A DNA stretch of 64,000 bases from Bacteroidota bacterium (GTDB lineage: Bacteria > Bacteroidota > Bacteroidia > Chitinophagales > Saprospiraceae). The stretch covers positions 115,912 through 179,911 of the forward strand of contig JASBVF010000027.1 in assembly GCA_030147525.1 (NCBI GenBank). The letters are read 5' to 3'. The position numbers and the translations under genes were made by a program. The notes beneath the pieces were generated by a model. That model saw only the letters and a program-made list of their open reading frames with translations. It was not told where the DNA came from and searched no databases. Shown piece by piece: positions 16,575 to 25,674 of the stretch; the stretch's first letter is position 1; each line of letters begins with the position of its first letter.

Positions 16575-18056
16575 ATGATACTTGCCCAGGTAGAAAAAAA
16601 CAGGAAATCTGTTTCCCTTCAGCTTAACTCAGAAACCAAGTCGGAGTTGGGGCAGTTCTTTACACCATCCGCAATTGCTTCGTTTATGGCTTCGCTGTTC
16701 AACGTGAACGGTGAAAAGAAGATTAACATATTGGACGCTGGCGCCGGGGTCGGTTCGTTGAGCGCAGCGCTGTTGGACAGGCTCGCCGCCTACCCGCTGG
16801 AAAAGATTGATTTGACCGCTTATGAACTGGACAAACATTTGCTTCCGCACCTGAAAGCCAATCTGGACAGATACCAGCGATTTTTTGATGAGGATTTCCA
16901 GATTGCGTTTTCGCTGGATTTGGAAGGGAAGGATTTCATTGTGGATTCTGTGCTGCGGTACTTCTCCAATACGGCCAAGTCATTTGACTTTGCCATCCTG
17001 AATCCTCCCTATAAAAAAATCAACAGCGATTCCGCACATCGCCGCCTGTTGCGGAAAATGAGGATTGAAACGGTCAACCTCTACCCCGCTTTTGTCGCCT
17101 TGGCTTTGAAACTGCTCAAAAGTGGCGGCCAGGTCGTTGCAATCATCCCCCGGAGCTTTTGCAATGGCAGCTATTACAAATCTTTCAGGCAATTCCTTCT
17201 GCGGGAGGCTTCTATTGAACAAATCCATCTTTTTGAAGCCAGGGACAAAGCTTTCGGCGAAGATGGCGTGCTGCAGGAGAACCTCATCATCCACCTGTCA
17301 AAGCATGGGAAACAAGGCGATGTTACCATATCCACCTCTCTCGATGGAAATTTTACCGGCCTGAAAGAATGGAACGTGCCTTTTAACGAAGTGGTCAGAA
17401 GTGACGACCCCGAACTTTTCATCCATATCCCCCACCATGAGTCGGATGAAGAAAGTTCAATTTATGAGAACTTTCGTTTCACATTGGAGGAGTTGGATAT
17501 ACAGGTATCAACCGGCCCGGTCGTGGATTTCCGGCTGAAAGCGCACCTGCTTAAAAACCTGGAAAGCGGGGCCGCTCCCCTACTCTATCCAGCGCATCTT
17601 GATGATTTTGGGGTGAAATTTCCCCTTGAGAATTTCAAAAAATTCAACGCCATCAGGGAGAATGCCGAGACATTGAAATACCTGTACCCATCGGGCTTTT
17701 ACACGGTAATAAAAAGGTTCACCTCGAAAGAAGAGAAAAAGCGCATCGTGGCCAGGGTGGTCCGGCCGGATGACGTGCCGGGAAAATTGGTGGGTTTTGA
17801 AAACCACCTGAATGTTTTTCATCACGACAAACTGGGAATTCCGGAAGACTTGGCCTTCGGGATTGCAGCGTATTTGAATGCCAGTGTGGTGGACACCTAT
17901 TTCAGACAGTTCAGCGGCCATACCCAGGTGAATGCTACGGACTTGCGGCGGCTCAAATACCCTTCAAAAAAGAAGCTGCTGGAACTTGGGCAATGGGCAA
18001 AATCGCTGAATAGTTTTGACCAAAAAATGGTGGATGCCAAAGTTGAGACACTATGA
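16575..18056 (+). CDS. BsuBI/PstI-type N6-adenine DNA methyltransferase
   Basis: 493 residues. SAM-binding motif I is ILDAGAGVGSLSAALLDRL (residues 52-70) and the catalytic motif IV is NPPY at 143-146, the signature of N6-adenine methylation. The N-terminal KSELGQFFTPSAIASFMASLF is the standard start of Eco57I/BsuBI class enzymes, and the C-terminal GHTQVNATDLRRLKYPS resembles a target-recognition segment. It protects host DNA against the endonuclease encoded by the overlapping next gene (ATGA junction). Relatives recognise CTGCAG; the specificity here is inferred from the endonuclease family only. Confidence 0.85.
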   Translation: MILAQVEKNRKSVSLQLNSETKSELGQFFTPSAIASFMASLFNVNGEKKINILDAGAGVGSLSAALLDRLAAYPLEKIDLTAYELDKHLLPHLKANLDRYQRFFDEDFQIAFSLDLEGKDFIVDSVLRYFSNTAKSFDFAILNPPYKKINSDSAHRRLLRKMRIETVNLYPAFVALALKLLKSGGQVVAIIPRSFCNGSYYKSFRQFLLREASIEQIHLFEARDKAFGEDGVLQENLIIHLSKHGKQGDVTISTSLDGNFTGLKEWNVPFNEVVRSDDPELFIHIPHHESDEESSIYENFRFTLEELDIQVSTGPVVDFRLKAHLLKNLESGAAPLLYPAHLDDFGVKFPLENFKKFNAIRENAETLKYLYPSGFYTVIKRFTSKEEKKRIVARVVRPDDVPGKLVGFENHLNVFHHDKLGIPEDLAFGIAAYLNASVVDTYFRQFSGHTQVNATDLRRLKYPSKKKLLELGQWAKSLNSFDQKMVDAKVETL

Positions 18057-18994
18057 ATCAGCCAGAGATAGAAAAAGCACTCCGGATTCTTGCCGAACTG
18101 AAATTTCCCAGGGAACAACAAAACGAACGGTCGGCGCTCTGCCTGCTTGCGCTGCTCCACCTGACGCCGGGTAAATCATGGGCAAAGGCCGAAGCGCCAA
18201 TGATTGGCATTACCCCGATTATGGATTTCATTCGGGAACACTACGGCAAAAATTACGCACCCAATACCAGGGAGACCGTAAGGAGGCAGACCATGCATCA
18301 ATTTATGGACGCCGGTTTTGCGCTTTATAACCCGGATGAACCCGGAAGACCTGTCAACAGCCCAAAAGCTGTGTACCAGATTGCGCCGGAGGCCTTGGAG
18401 TTGGTGAAGCACTTTGACACAAAAAAATGGGGTAAAAAACTGTCCGAGTACCTTTCCATTCGCAAGCCCCTGGCCGAGAAATATGCCAGAAGACGGGAAT
18501 TGAAAAAAATTCCGGTGAAGATAAAAGACAGTGAAATTTTCATCAGCCCCGGAGAGCACAGCCAACTCATCAAGGAAATCATCGAGGAATTTGGGCCTAA
18601 TTTTGCGCCCGGTTCCGTACTCATCTATGCCGGGGACACTGGCGAAAAGTGGGGTTATTTTGATGAAAAAGCGCTTTCCGATTTGGGCGTACAGGTTGAT
18701 TCCCACGGAAAAATGCCGGACGTGGTTTTGTATTTCAAAGAGAAAAACTGGCTGCTCCTCATCGAGGCAGTGACCAGTCATGGCCCGGTAAATCCCAAGC
18801 GCCATGAAGAATTGGCGGCCTTGTTCCAAAAATCAAGCGCCGGATTGGTTTACGTCACGGCTTTCCCCACCAAACGGGCGATGGCCAGGTATCTCTCCGA
18901 TATTTCCTGGGAAACGGAGGTTTGGATTGCGGAAAATCCTACCCATTTGATTCATTTTGACGGAAAGCGGTTTTTGGGGCCGTATGTGGAGTGA
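18053..18994 (+). CDS. BsuBI/PstI family type II restriction endonuclease
   Basis: 313 residues. The N-terminal half is a winged-helix-like region (ARRRELKKIP precedes the catalytic half), and MPDVVLYFKEKNWLLLIEAVTSHGPVNPKR (about 222-251) is the conserved BsuBI/PstI catalytic segment with D ... E and the SHGP motif. GDTGEKWGYFDEKALSDLG just before it is also typical. The family cleaves CTGCAG, a member of the PD-(D/E)XK superfamily. It overlaps the methyltransferase by 4 bp, so the pair is translationally coupled. All visible key residues are present, so it is probably active. Confidence 0.85.
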   Translation: MNQPEIEKALRILAELKFPREQQNERSALCLLALLHLTPGKSWAKAEAPMIGITPIMDFIREHYGKNYAPNTRETVRRQTMHQFMDAGFALYNPDEPGRPVNSPKAVYQIAPEALELVKHFDTKKWGKKLSEYLSIRKPLAEKYARRRELKKIPVKIKDSEIFISPGEHSQLIKEIIEEFGPNFAPGSVLIYAGDTGEKWGYFDEKALSDLGVQVDSHGKMPDVVLYFKEKNWLLLIEAVTSHGPVNPKRHEELAALFQKSSAGLVYVTAFPTKRAMARYLSDISWETEVWIAENPTHLIHFDGKRFLGPYVE

Positions 18995-19119
18995 GGAGTC
19001 CTTTTTTTCATCATCAGACGGGGTCAGTGATGTCGGAATATCCTGCGGTGGAGGCGGCGAGGGCGTTTGAGGTGGAGTGGTGAGTTTCTTCTTTTGAGCC
19101 AGTTAATTCTTGAGGCTTC

Positions 19120-20142
19120 TTACGTACTTTTTACTTGCTTCTTTTGGCTACTTCTTACAAACTCATATTTCCTAACCGGTTGAAAAAGCAATTCCATTTG
19201 TTGCTCCACCTCTTTAAAATCAGCCTTTCCCAACTCTTCCAGTGTTTCAAAATTGGCTTTTTTGAATGCTTTGAAAACTGGCTTCAAAAAAGACTTGCTG
19301 CCAAACAATTTCATGGTGTACAGTCGATGGATATGAAAAAAGTACGGCCCTGAAATTTCATACATCGCTTTGGCCATTTTGTAAACATAGTGAACCTTGA
19401 TAGCGACGGGTGGCTGCCCATTGTCCTGGACAACGATGATTAGGTCCTTTTTGGGTTCGTACCAATAGCTGAAATGCTGGGCAGCATTTCTCAACAGGCT
19501 GGCGTGTTCATGAACCAATACCTGGTACTTCGGTGGCAATTGTCTGATGAGCTTTTTTGTGAGGAAGGCATAAGAATCGGTGGTGTTGATTTTTGTGTCT
19601 CCCTGCGATACCCGCCAAAGTTCCCATACCACTTTGATGTAGTGCTTGTACAGGTTTTCAACGACTGCCCCGATTAGCTTCATAGCAACCCTCGCCCGAT
19701 GCTCCCCTACCCTTTCACGGCAGTATTCTTTGAAAAGATGTTCTGGTTCATTGATACCTTTTATCAAATCCAGAAGGTGCAGGCGGTTGAGGATAACAAA
19801 TGAGATAAAAGGCGTCTGCATTTCCGCTTCCTCAATTAGTTCGATAAGGGCTGCCGCTTGTTCGCTTTCTGCCTCCAGTTGGTATTTTAATTCCCTGCAT
19901 TGGACACTGGTTTGCTTCAGCATTTCATTCACGTCCAACTGCTTCAGGGAATTCAAAAAATCAATCGTGAATGCCTCTACTTCCTGCGGCTCAACTGCTT
20001 TCAGTTTCTTGCCCATTTCGTCCTGCATTTGGAACATGGCGGTCTGGAAATAACGGCTGTCCTGAAAGTTGGTGTTGTTGACGATGGGTTTGAGGTGCTG
20101 GTGGAAGAGGTTGGTTATTTTTTTCTGGTATGGGTGGGTCAT
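19120..20142 (-). CDS. Hypothetical helical protein, partner of the SIR2 protein
   Basis: 340 residues, no family recognised. It is highly alpha-helical without transmembrane segments and has a His/aromatic-rich stretch near VHEHASLLRNAAQHFSYWYEPKKDLIIVVQDNG. It follows the giant SIR2 gene on the same strand with a 64-bp gap and is followed by no further gene on that strand, so the two probably form an operon. In SIR2-containing defence systems a second gene often supplies the sensor or an inhibitor; that role is only inferred. ATG at 20142 (MTHPYQKK) is used because the upstream in-frame codons lie in the intergenic region. Confidence 0.55.
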   Translation of the reverse strand: MTHPYQKKITNLFHQHLKPIVNNTNFQDSRYFQTAMFQMQDEMGKKLKAVEPQEVEAFTIDFLNSLKQLDVNEMLKQTSVQCRELKYQLEAESEQAAALIELIEEAEMQTPFISFVILNRLHLLDLIKGINEPEHLFKEYCRERVGEHRARVAMKLIGAVVENLYKHYIKVVWELWRVSQGDTKINTTDSYAFLTKKLIRQLPPKYQVLVHEHASLLRNAAQHFSYWYEPKKDLIIVVQDNGQPPVAIKVHYVYKMAKAMYEISGPYFFHIHRLYTMKLFGSKSFLKPVFKAFKKANFETLEELGKADFKEVEQQMELLFQPVRKYEFVRSSQKKQVKST

Positions 20143-20206
20143 GGTTGTTTTTTTGAAAACCAAAAGCACTCCGAGTAAGATTAGTTCCAATGCCTTGTAC
20201 CAGTTC

Positions 20207-23200
20207 TTATGCAAAGAATTTATAGTACACCTCCGCCAGCCTTGGTGAAAACTCCTTTTTCAATGCTGTTTCAAATGCCTTGCGCAATGCTGGGATTTTC
20301 ATAGCCCCAATTTTTAACAAGACCTCAGTCCCATCATAGAAAAATACCCAGTAACAATTGAAATTTTTGTAGTCAAAGTTTTTTGGGTCGAGTACCCAGC
20401 GAAGAGGGCCAGGGAGAGATTTGGCCTCAAGCAATTTCTGAACGGTTTTAGTACCGAGTCCTACTTTAGATTTGTAATGGAGCTGGGCAAGCCAATATGG
20501 GCTATTGACGGCAAAGTCGTCCCTCCAGTTAGTTAGGGTGCCGTCTTGCTCGATTTCGACTTTTTCGATGGCTGCAAAGTATTTCTGAAAAACCTCCACT
20601 TGCGCCTTTGACAATTCCCTCGATTCGGGGAACATGCCGTTGTACCTGGCCACCATCCAAAGCATCAGGTCGGTTGCATCTTCGCTATTCGGAAGTTCCG
20701 CAATTACTCCGGAAAGAATGTTTTGCAAATCAGATGAAAGGAAAGGGAACAGGCGGATGAAATCCTCTGAATCCCTTTTTCTGTCTGTGTTTTTGGCTAA
20801 ATAATCCGTCAGGATATGCTCGTTAGTCAACTGGAAATCAATCCCCCCTTTTTTGAAAACATGGGCAAGTGTGCTGCCAAAGCCATATTTCCAGCCTCGA
20901 GCCTCGGTAATCACTTTAATTGTCCTCTCAATTTGGGGGTGAGTGAAAAACTTGATGTTCCTTTTCAAAAAGCGCAAGAAATATTCCACGTCCCACAAGC
21001 GTCCCGAACGGCCTTCGGAATTGGTGGCGAGTGCTTTCAGCACGGTTTCTATCAACCGATTCATTTCCTCTGAACCTGCCAACTCTCCGAGGTCGAGGTG
21101 CGAGAAAAGGAGGAAAAAATTATTACTCAATTGCTCTACCTCGCATGTATAGACTTTATCTTCCAAATACCGGAGCAACAATTCATTTGCCCTTGGTTCA
21201 AACAGGCCGTCGTTATAACAGGACGAAAACCAATTGGTGACCAGTTCTACTAACCGCTTTTTTTGACCTTCGGATTTGATGGGCAACGATTCGGGTTTGT
21301 ACCGCTGAAGGGTTTTGTCCAGTTGTTTGGTTTCCAGAAAATGGCAGGCCAAATTGAGGATGCCGACCTCCACTTCCTCCAAACGTCCTTCGTTCCGTTC
21401 GGATGTGCAAACGCTGGCCACCATTCCTTCAAAGGCCAGCTCGGTCAGTTCCACGAATTTGTATTCGTCCCATCCGAAAAGGATGCCGTTGGAATGGAAG
21501 ACCCAATGCAGAGTCATGTATTTTTCGACCAAATCCCTTGCATCATCGCTGCCGCTTGATTGATTGAGGGGGTTTTGGAAAAATTTATGGTAATACAATA
21601 TCCTATCGTGGGCTTTCTTGATATTCCGGGTATACCTGTCCAAAAGTTCTTTATTCAGCACTTCTTCCAGCAACTCCTTCACATCAGTATCGGCATGCAT
21701 TGTTTTCAGCAATCCGCAAAGGTCAATGGTATCCAATTCATCCCGAACCTGCTGAACGAAGTCTGAAGGATATTTTTTCCAGTCGGCTATCCGTAACACC
21801 CGGAAGCCCAAGTATTTTTTATTGTACTGGCAAATAAAGAAGGTGGGGTAATCCCGACGGTTCAACGCTTCTATTCCAATGGTCGAATACAGTGTGTAGG
21901 CTTCCTTGAAAAAATGAAACCTGGCCAACACCAATGCATCGAGCAACTTTTCTCGCAGAGGCCTTGCAGGATGTCCAGAATTTTCCCACTGCCTTGAATG
22001 GATGGACTCCAACATGGGTTTAAAGTGCAGATTCAGCCATTGAGAAAAGAGCAGATTTTCTTCAAATTGAGTGCCGTAGCCAATACGGTTATGGTTGTTG
22101 TGGTCTCCTTTTCTTTGGATACAATGGATTTGGCTTGACCGCAGCTTATCAAAGATATAAGCCAGTTTGTTTTCAAAATCTGCAACCTGTTCAATAGCCG
22201 TCGCACCGTCGCACCCTTCTTTGACCCGAATCCGATTATCCTCGAATTCTAAACATTCCATCAGGTAAATGATTTCCTCGTTGCTGGTCTGCAGGTGATA
22301 GCTAAAGTCGTGCTCGGCATCCAACTGCATTTTCCCAGGATGCAGGCTGGTTGGTGAAAAAGGAAAGAGTTTTTTGAACGAATAAGGAGGAATGCAATTG
22401 AATGCATCGAACTGGAAAAGGCTCTCGTAAAGTTGGTCAATGATGTGTTGGGGTTTGGCCCTCTTTGGCCATTCATAATACCGGTAGTTCAGCACTTCGA
22501 GCAGACGAAGAAAATCGTATGTCTTCTGTCCCGTTTCACTTCTGGCGGTCACCTTGCGATTGTCGTCCATTTCCTCCAGATAATTGGAAATGGCTTCGTT
22601 GAAAATGACCGGGCGGATTCCCTTGTTCCCGAAATAATTTTCCTCATGAGGTTTCGGCTCTTTGGCCTGGAAGAGGTAGGCCGGCTGGAAGTCTTTCCCC
22701 AGTATCTCTTTCACCCAATTGACGATTTGCTTGAGGTTGGGGTCGGAAAAGGAAAAACCAACGAACAGCACCAGGTGCGATGAAAAAATCCCCTTGACAA
22801 AGCTTTCAATCAAAGGGAAATTCCGAGAGTAGTTGAGGTAGTCGTCTTCCTTGAACACAAAGTTCATCACATTCCAATCGCCGTGCATTTTGACGATATA
22901 TTCGTCTGAAACGGCATAGGGTAGGTCTTCGTCCCGCCTGATGATGGCGTAGGATTTACCGATTGCCCCTTTTTGCAGTTCTTCCAGTGCCTTTTCCAAC
23001 AGGTCGTCATAGTTCGTGGTAATCAGATGTCTGGGACGGAGACGGAGAAGTTGGCGGTGAATTGGATTGGGTTGTAGCCCTTCTCCATGTTTGAGGATAG
23101 CCCGTAGTTTCTCATTGTATTCTTTTTCCCCTCTCGCATTGAAAAGCCATTGGCCGATGACCGGGGCTTCGGCATTGGTCGTTTCGGGAAGCCCCAGCGA

Positions 23201-23773
23201 CCGGAGTATTTCAGTCCCGGTCTCCCACCAAAGCGGGGCACCGGAATCCACCGACACACCTGCACCAGCGAAAATGACCAGTTTGTTCTTCTCCCGGGCT
23301 TCTTGGATTTTTTTGATGGCCTCAAATAACTGCGCTGGCAAATTCACCACATCCAAGGGGTGCCGGAAAAGGTATCTTACAATCCACTTATCCGACTCCC
23401 TATAATCAACCTCTCCTTCTGCAAGACGTTGAACAGTTACCGCATCAACCCAAAGGAATTTGCTTTCCTCTTTTTTCGTCTTCTCATAAAATGCATTGGA
23501 AACAGATATTTTCACCAAGGCTTTAGAAAATTTCTGGTCTTTGTCCAATTTGTCAATGGCAATACGTTCCCGCATGAACAAATCATAGGTCTCCTCTGAA
23601 ACTTTGAAATACTCACGAAAAAATTTGTTGAATTCTTCCCAACGGTGAGAACCGTTCAATGCCCGGTCAAGCCAAGTGAAAAAGTGTGCTTTTCCCTCTT
23701 CGTTTTTTATCAATAGAAATTGGTCCTCCGACTTTACCGTACAGGATATGATGGCGAATGTTTGATGCGACAT
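20207..23773 (-). CDS. Giant SIR2-domain protein (1188 aa), candidate defence NADase
   Basis: The SIR2 domain spans about residues 155-360: GAGVSVDSG (170-178, NAD-binding loop), TTNYD (252-256), HGDW (297-300, the catalytic His position) and GFSFSDPN (339-346). About 150 residues precede it, which is unusual; FAIISCTVKSEDQFLLIKNEEGKAHFF has a strand pattern faintly like a degraded Nudix fold but lacks the Nudix box. The roughly 820-residue C-terminus is helical and probably senses or oligomerises. Defence-associated sirtuins (DSR1/DSR2, Thoeris ThsA) deplete NAD after phage recognition; similar action is inferred. The TATATTTG box at 23832-23825 gives a leader of about 45 nt. Confidence 0.75.
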   Translation of the reverse strand: MSHQTFAIISCTVKSEDQFLLIKNEEGKAHFFTWLDRALNGSHRWEEFNKFFREYFKVSEETYDLFMRERIAIDKLDKDQKFSKALVKISVSNAFYEKTKKEESKFLWVDAVTVQRLAEGEVDYRESDKWIVRYLFRHPLDVVNLPAQLFEAIKKIQEAREKNKLVIFAGAGVSVDSGAPLWWETGTEILRSLGLPETTNAEAPVIGQWLFNARGEKEYNEKLRAILKHGEGLQPNPIHRQLLRLRPRHLITTNYDDLLEKALEELQKGAIGKSYAIIRRDEDLPYAVSDEYIVKMHGDWNVMNFVFKEDDYLNYSRNFPLIESFVKGIFSSHLVLFVGFSFSDPNLKQIVNWVKEILGKDFQPAYLFQAKEPKPHEENYFGNKGIRPVIFNEAISNYLEEMDDNRKVTARSETGQKTYDFLRLLEVLNYRYYEWPKRAKPQHIIDQLYESLFQFDAFNCIPPYSFKKLFPFSPTSLHPGKMQLDAEHDFSYHLQTSNEEIIYLMECLEFEDNRIRVKEGCDGATAIEQVADFENKLAYIFDKLRSSQIHCIQRKGDHNNHNRIGYGTQFEENLLFSQWLNLHFKPMLESIHSRQWENSGHPARPLREKLLDALVLARFHFFKEAYTLYSTIGIEALNRRDYPTFFICQYNKKYLGFRVLRIADWKKYPSDFVQQVRDELDTIDLCGLLKTMHADTDVKELLEEVLNKELLDRYTRNIKKAHDRILYYHKFFQNPLNQSSGSDDARDLVEKYMTLHWVFHSNGILFGWDEYKFVELTELAFEGMVASVCTSERNEGRLEEVEVGILNLACHFLETKQLDKTLQRYKPESLPIKSEGQKKRLVELVTNWFSSCYNDGLFEPRANELLLRYLEDKVYTCEVEQLSNNFFLLFSHLDLGELAGSEEMNRLIETVLKALATNSEGRSGRLWDVEYFLRFLKRNIKFFTHPQIERTIKVITEARGWKYGFGSTLAHVFKKGGIDFQLTNEHILTDYLAKNTDRKRDSEDFIRLFPFLSSDLQNILSGVIAELPNSEDATDLMLWMVARYNGMFPESRELSKAQVEVFQKYFAAIEKVEIEQDGTLTNWRDDFAVNSPYWLAQLHYKSKVGLGTKTVQKLLEAKSLPGPLRWVLDPKNFDYKNFNCYWVFFYDGTEVLLKIGAMKIPALRKAFETALKKEFSPRLAEVYYKFFA

Positions 23774-23824
23774 GAATGGGTTATGATTTTAAGAGTGTTT
23801 GACCCTGTAAGAATACTGGTATTG

Positions 23825-23832
23825 CAAATATA
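23825..23832 (-). promoter_or_regulatory. -7 box of the SIR2 operon
   Basis: TATATTTG on the minus strand, 51 nt before the SIR2 start codon, matches TAnnTTTG exactly. A TTTC about 20 nt upstream may serve as -33. Confidence 0.5.
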
Positions 23833-23870
23833 CGAAGGCACGTTTCCTGAAACGAACCGTTTCAACATTC

Positions 23871-24245
23871 CTATCTTCCTATACTGCTATGAATTCCGCT
23901 TTTACAAAACACCACCCTCCCCTCCCTCAAAAAGAAATGCGCCCTGCACCCTTTCGTCCGGTTGATGGACGGAAATACCGAAAAGGACTTTCCCTTGTGC
24001 CGCTCCACCCGCCAAAGCGGTCTTGCCGTGGGCAGCAGGTTCAGGTAGATGACCTCCCGGCAGCCGCAGGGACAGCGGAATGCCAGGCACCATTTGTGAC
24101 CCTCTGCACCTACCCAATAGGCGGTCCGGCGGCGGATGCAGTTTTCCTCCGGCATCTCCTCCACGCTGTTCAGGGTGTAGCACCGGAAGTGCCGGAAGAA
24201 CCACGAGTGGATGCTCCCGGCAAGTTGTTTCCATAACCTAATCAT
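23871..24245 (-). CDS. DUF6527 family zinc-binding-like protein of the ubiquitin-like operon
   Basis: 124 residues. CPCGCREVIYLNLL (residues 58-71) is a Cys-rich knuckle, and RAHFFLREGRVVFC near 103-116 supplies further Cys/His candidates. This layout is what I know as DUF6527, a small protein that accompanies bacterial ubiquitin-like conjugation operons. Its start overlaps the stop of the JAB-E1 gene (ATGA-type, 4 bp), so it is translationally coupled. Its role is not established; a ligase-like or substrate-adaptor function would be a guess. Confidence 0.7.
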   Translation of the reverse strand: MIRLWKQLAGSIHSWFFRHFRCYTLNSVEEMPEENCIRRRTAYWVGAEGHKWCLAFRCPCGCREVIYLNLLPTARPLWRVERHKGKSFSVFPSINRTKGCRAHFFLREGRVVFCKSGIHSSIGR

Positions 24246-25663
24246 GCAGGTTGCAGGGTTTTGAGGGTGCTGAACTCCGGCATGTCGAGGAATGGCTCCA
24301 TGTCCCCTCGACCGATGTAACCCATGAGCCGCTTGTCCTCCGAGTGGTCGGATTCGTGCTGGTAGGTGCCGTCCACGAGTTCCCAGCGTTGGATTTCGTA
24401 GTCCCGGTTGGTCGGGTGCCTGGAGAGGGAATAACGGTAGTGGTGCAGCCTTGCCAGCAGTTCCTGTGCGCCCGCAGCGGCTACCTGCATGTTCACGCTG
24501 ATGACGGCGGGGTTTGCCACCCTTACCTTTTCGACGTAGCCTTCTTTCTGTCGGCGGTCGTACTCTGCGGGGTTTGCCCGTTGGAGGCTTGCTGCACTGA
24601 GCGCCTCTACGGAATAAGCATTCCTTGCCATAAGCGATTGACCTGGCTTTAGGTAGTGGAGGCTGGTGCAGATTTTCTCCACACCACCTTCCCCGTCGGC
24701 GATGAGTTTCACGCCGAGGTCTATGTATGGGATGCCGTAGAAGGTGGCAAGGCGGTTGAGCAGGTGCCTGCCGTCCACGGAGTCCATGCAGCCGAAGATG
24801 GAGTCACAGGTGGCGATGTCATGGAGCAGTTGCGGGTCGTCGTAGAGGTTGACCGGGCAGGAATGCACCTTGACGCCCAAGCCCATGCGCTCCACGGCCT
24901 CTTTCAGCACATCGGTTTTGTAACGGCATTGCAGGGCATCCTCCATCGTGGCATTGACGATGCGGTTGAGGTTTTTCTCCTCCACCCTGTCGGGGTCAAT
25001 GAGGTACAGCTCCCCTACCCCGTACCTCGCCAGTTGCTCCACGAGCGGGCTGCCAGTGCCAGAGCAGCCAACGACCGCAACCCGCAGCTTGCGGAGGAGC
25101 CGATAGGTGCCTTCGCCAAAAGCCTGCACCGTTCGGATGGCGTATTCCGGCACGTCGTCTTGGACATCTTCCCTGCTCCATAGGTGGACGTCGTCGCCCA
25201 CCAGCCTGACCCGGTCAATGGGCGTGAAGGAGAGGTCAGGCTCGATGAACCTGCCGAACAGTTTGCCATCGGGCAGCATGATGAGGCTGGCATGGGGAAG
25301 GTCGTCGTTCAGCCAGCCATAGACGGAATCGAAGAGTTCGAGGTCGGAGCGGTCGTCGGTACGGGAGAAGAAGGCACCGCCGCCGGGGTGGCAGTGGATT
25401 TTCGCAATGGACATCCTGGACTGCGCTGCCTGGATGAGCAGCGGACGGATGAGTTCCGTTGACCAGTGCAGGAAATCGCCGCTGCGGTGGTGGCACTGGT
25501 CGTAAGGGATGGGCAGGATTTCATGCACGACCAGCCCACGCTGGTTGCCGTTCATAATCCTGCCACAGAGGGCAACGGCGACGGCTTCCTTGCCGTCGCC
25601 CGGGAAAAGATGCTCTTTCAGTGGTTCATAGTGGCTTCCGCCAATGTTGAAGAACGTTTTCAT
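24242..25663 (-). CDS. JAB-E1 fusion: JAMM peptidase plus ThiF-like adenylating enzyme
   Basis: 473 residues in two domains. The N-terminal JAB/JAMM peptidase has E48 and H90-x-H92-P...S100-x-x-D103, a complete HxHPx7SxxD zinc-protease motif. The E1 domain starts near residue 190: VVGCSGTGS (198-205) for ATP, YLIDPDRVEEKNLNR (220-234), and Asp/Arg positions for adenylation. The usual catalytic Cys after the adenylation domain is not seen; around 338-362 the sequence is GQSLMARNAYSVEALSAASL, with Ser but no Cys. This fits bacterial ubiquitin-like systems reported to use an oxyester. The gene follows the UBL-E2 fusion by 11 bp. JAB would process or remove the UBL. Confidence 0.85.
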   Translation of the reverse strand: MKTFFNIGGSHYEPLKEHLFPGDGKEAVAVALCGRIMNGNQRGLVVHEILPIPYDQCHHRSGDFLHWSTELIRPLLIQAAQSRMSIAKIHCHPGGGAFFSRTDDRSDLELFDSVYGWLNDDLPHASLIMLPDGKLFGRFIEPDLSFTPIDRVRLVGDDVHLWSREDVQDDVPEYAIRTVQAFGEGTYRLLRKLRVAVVGCSGTGSPLVEQLARYGVGELYLIDPDRVEEKNLNRIVNATMEDALQCRYKTDVLKEAVERMGLGVKVHSCPVNLYDDPQLLHDIATCDSIFGCMDSVDGRHLLNRLATFYGIPYIDLGVKLIADGEGGVEKICTSLHYLKPGQSLMARNAYSVEALSAASLQRANPAEYDRRQKEGYVEKVRVANPAVISVNMQVAAAGAQELLARLHHYRYSLSRHPTNRDYEIQRWELVDGTYQHESDHSEDKRLMGYIGRGDMEPFLDMPEFSTLKTLQPA

Positions 25664-25674
25664 AGCTTCCTTTT

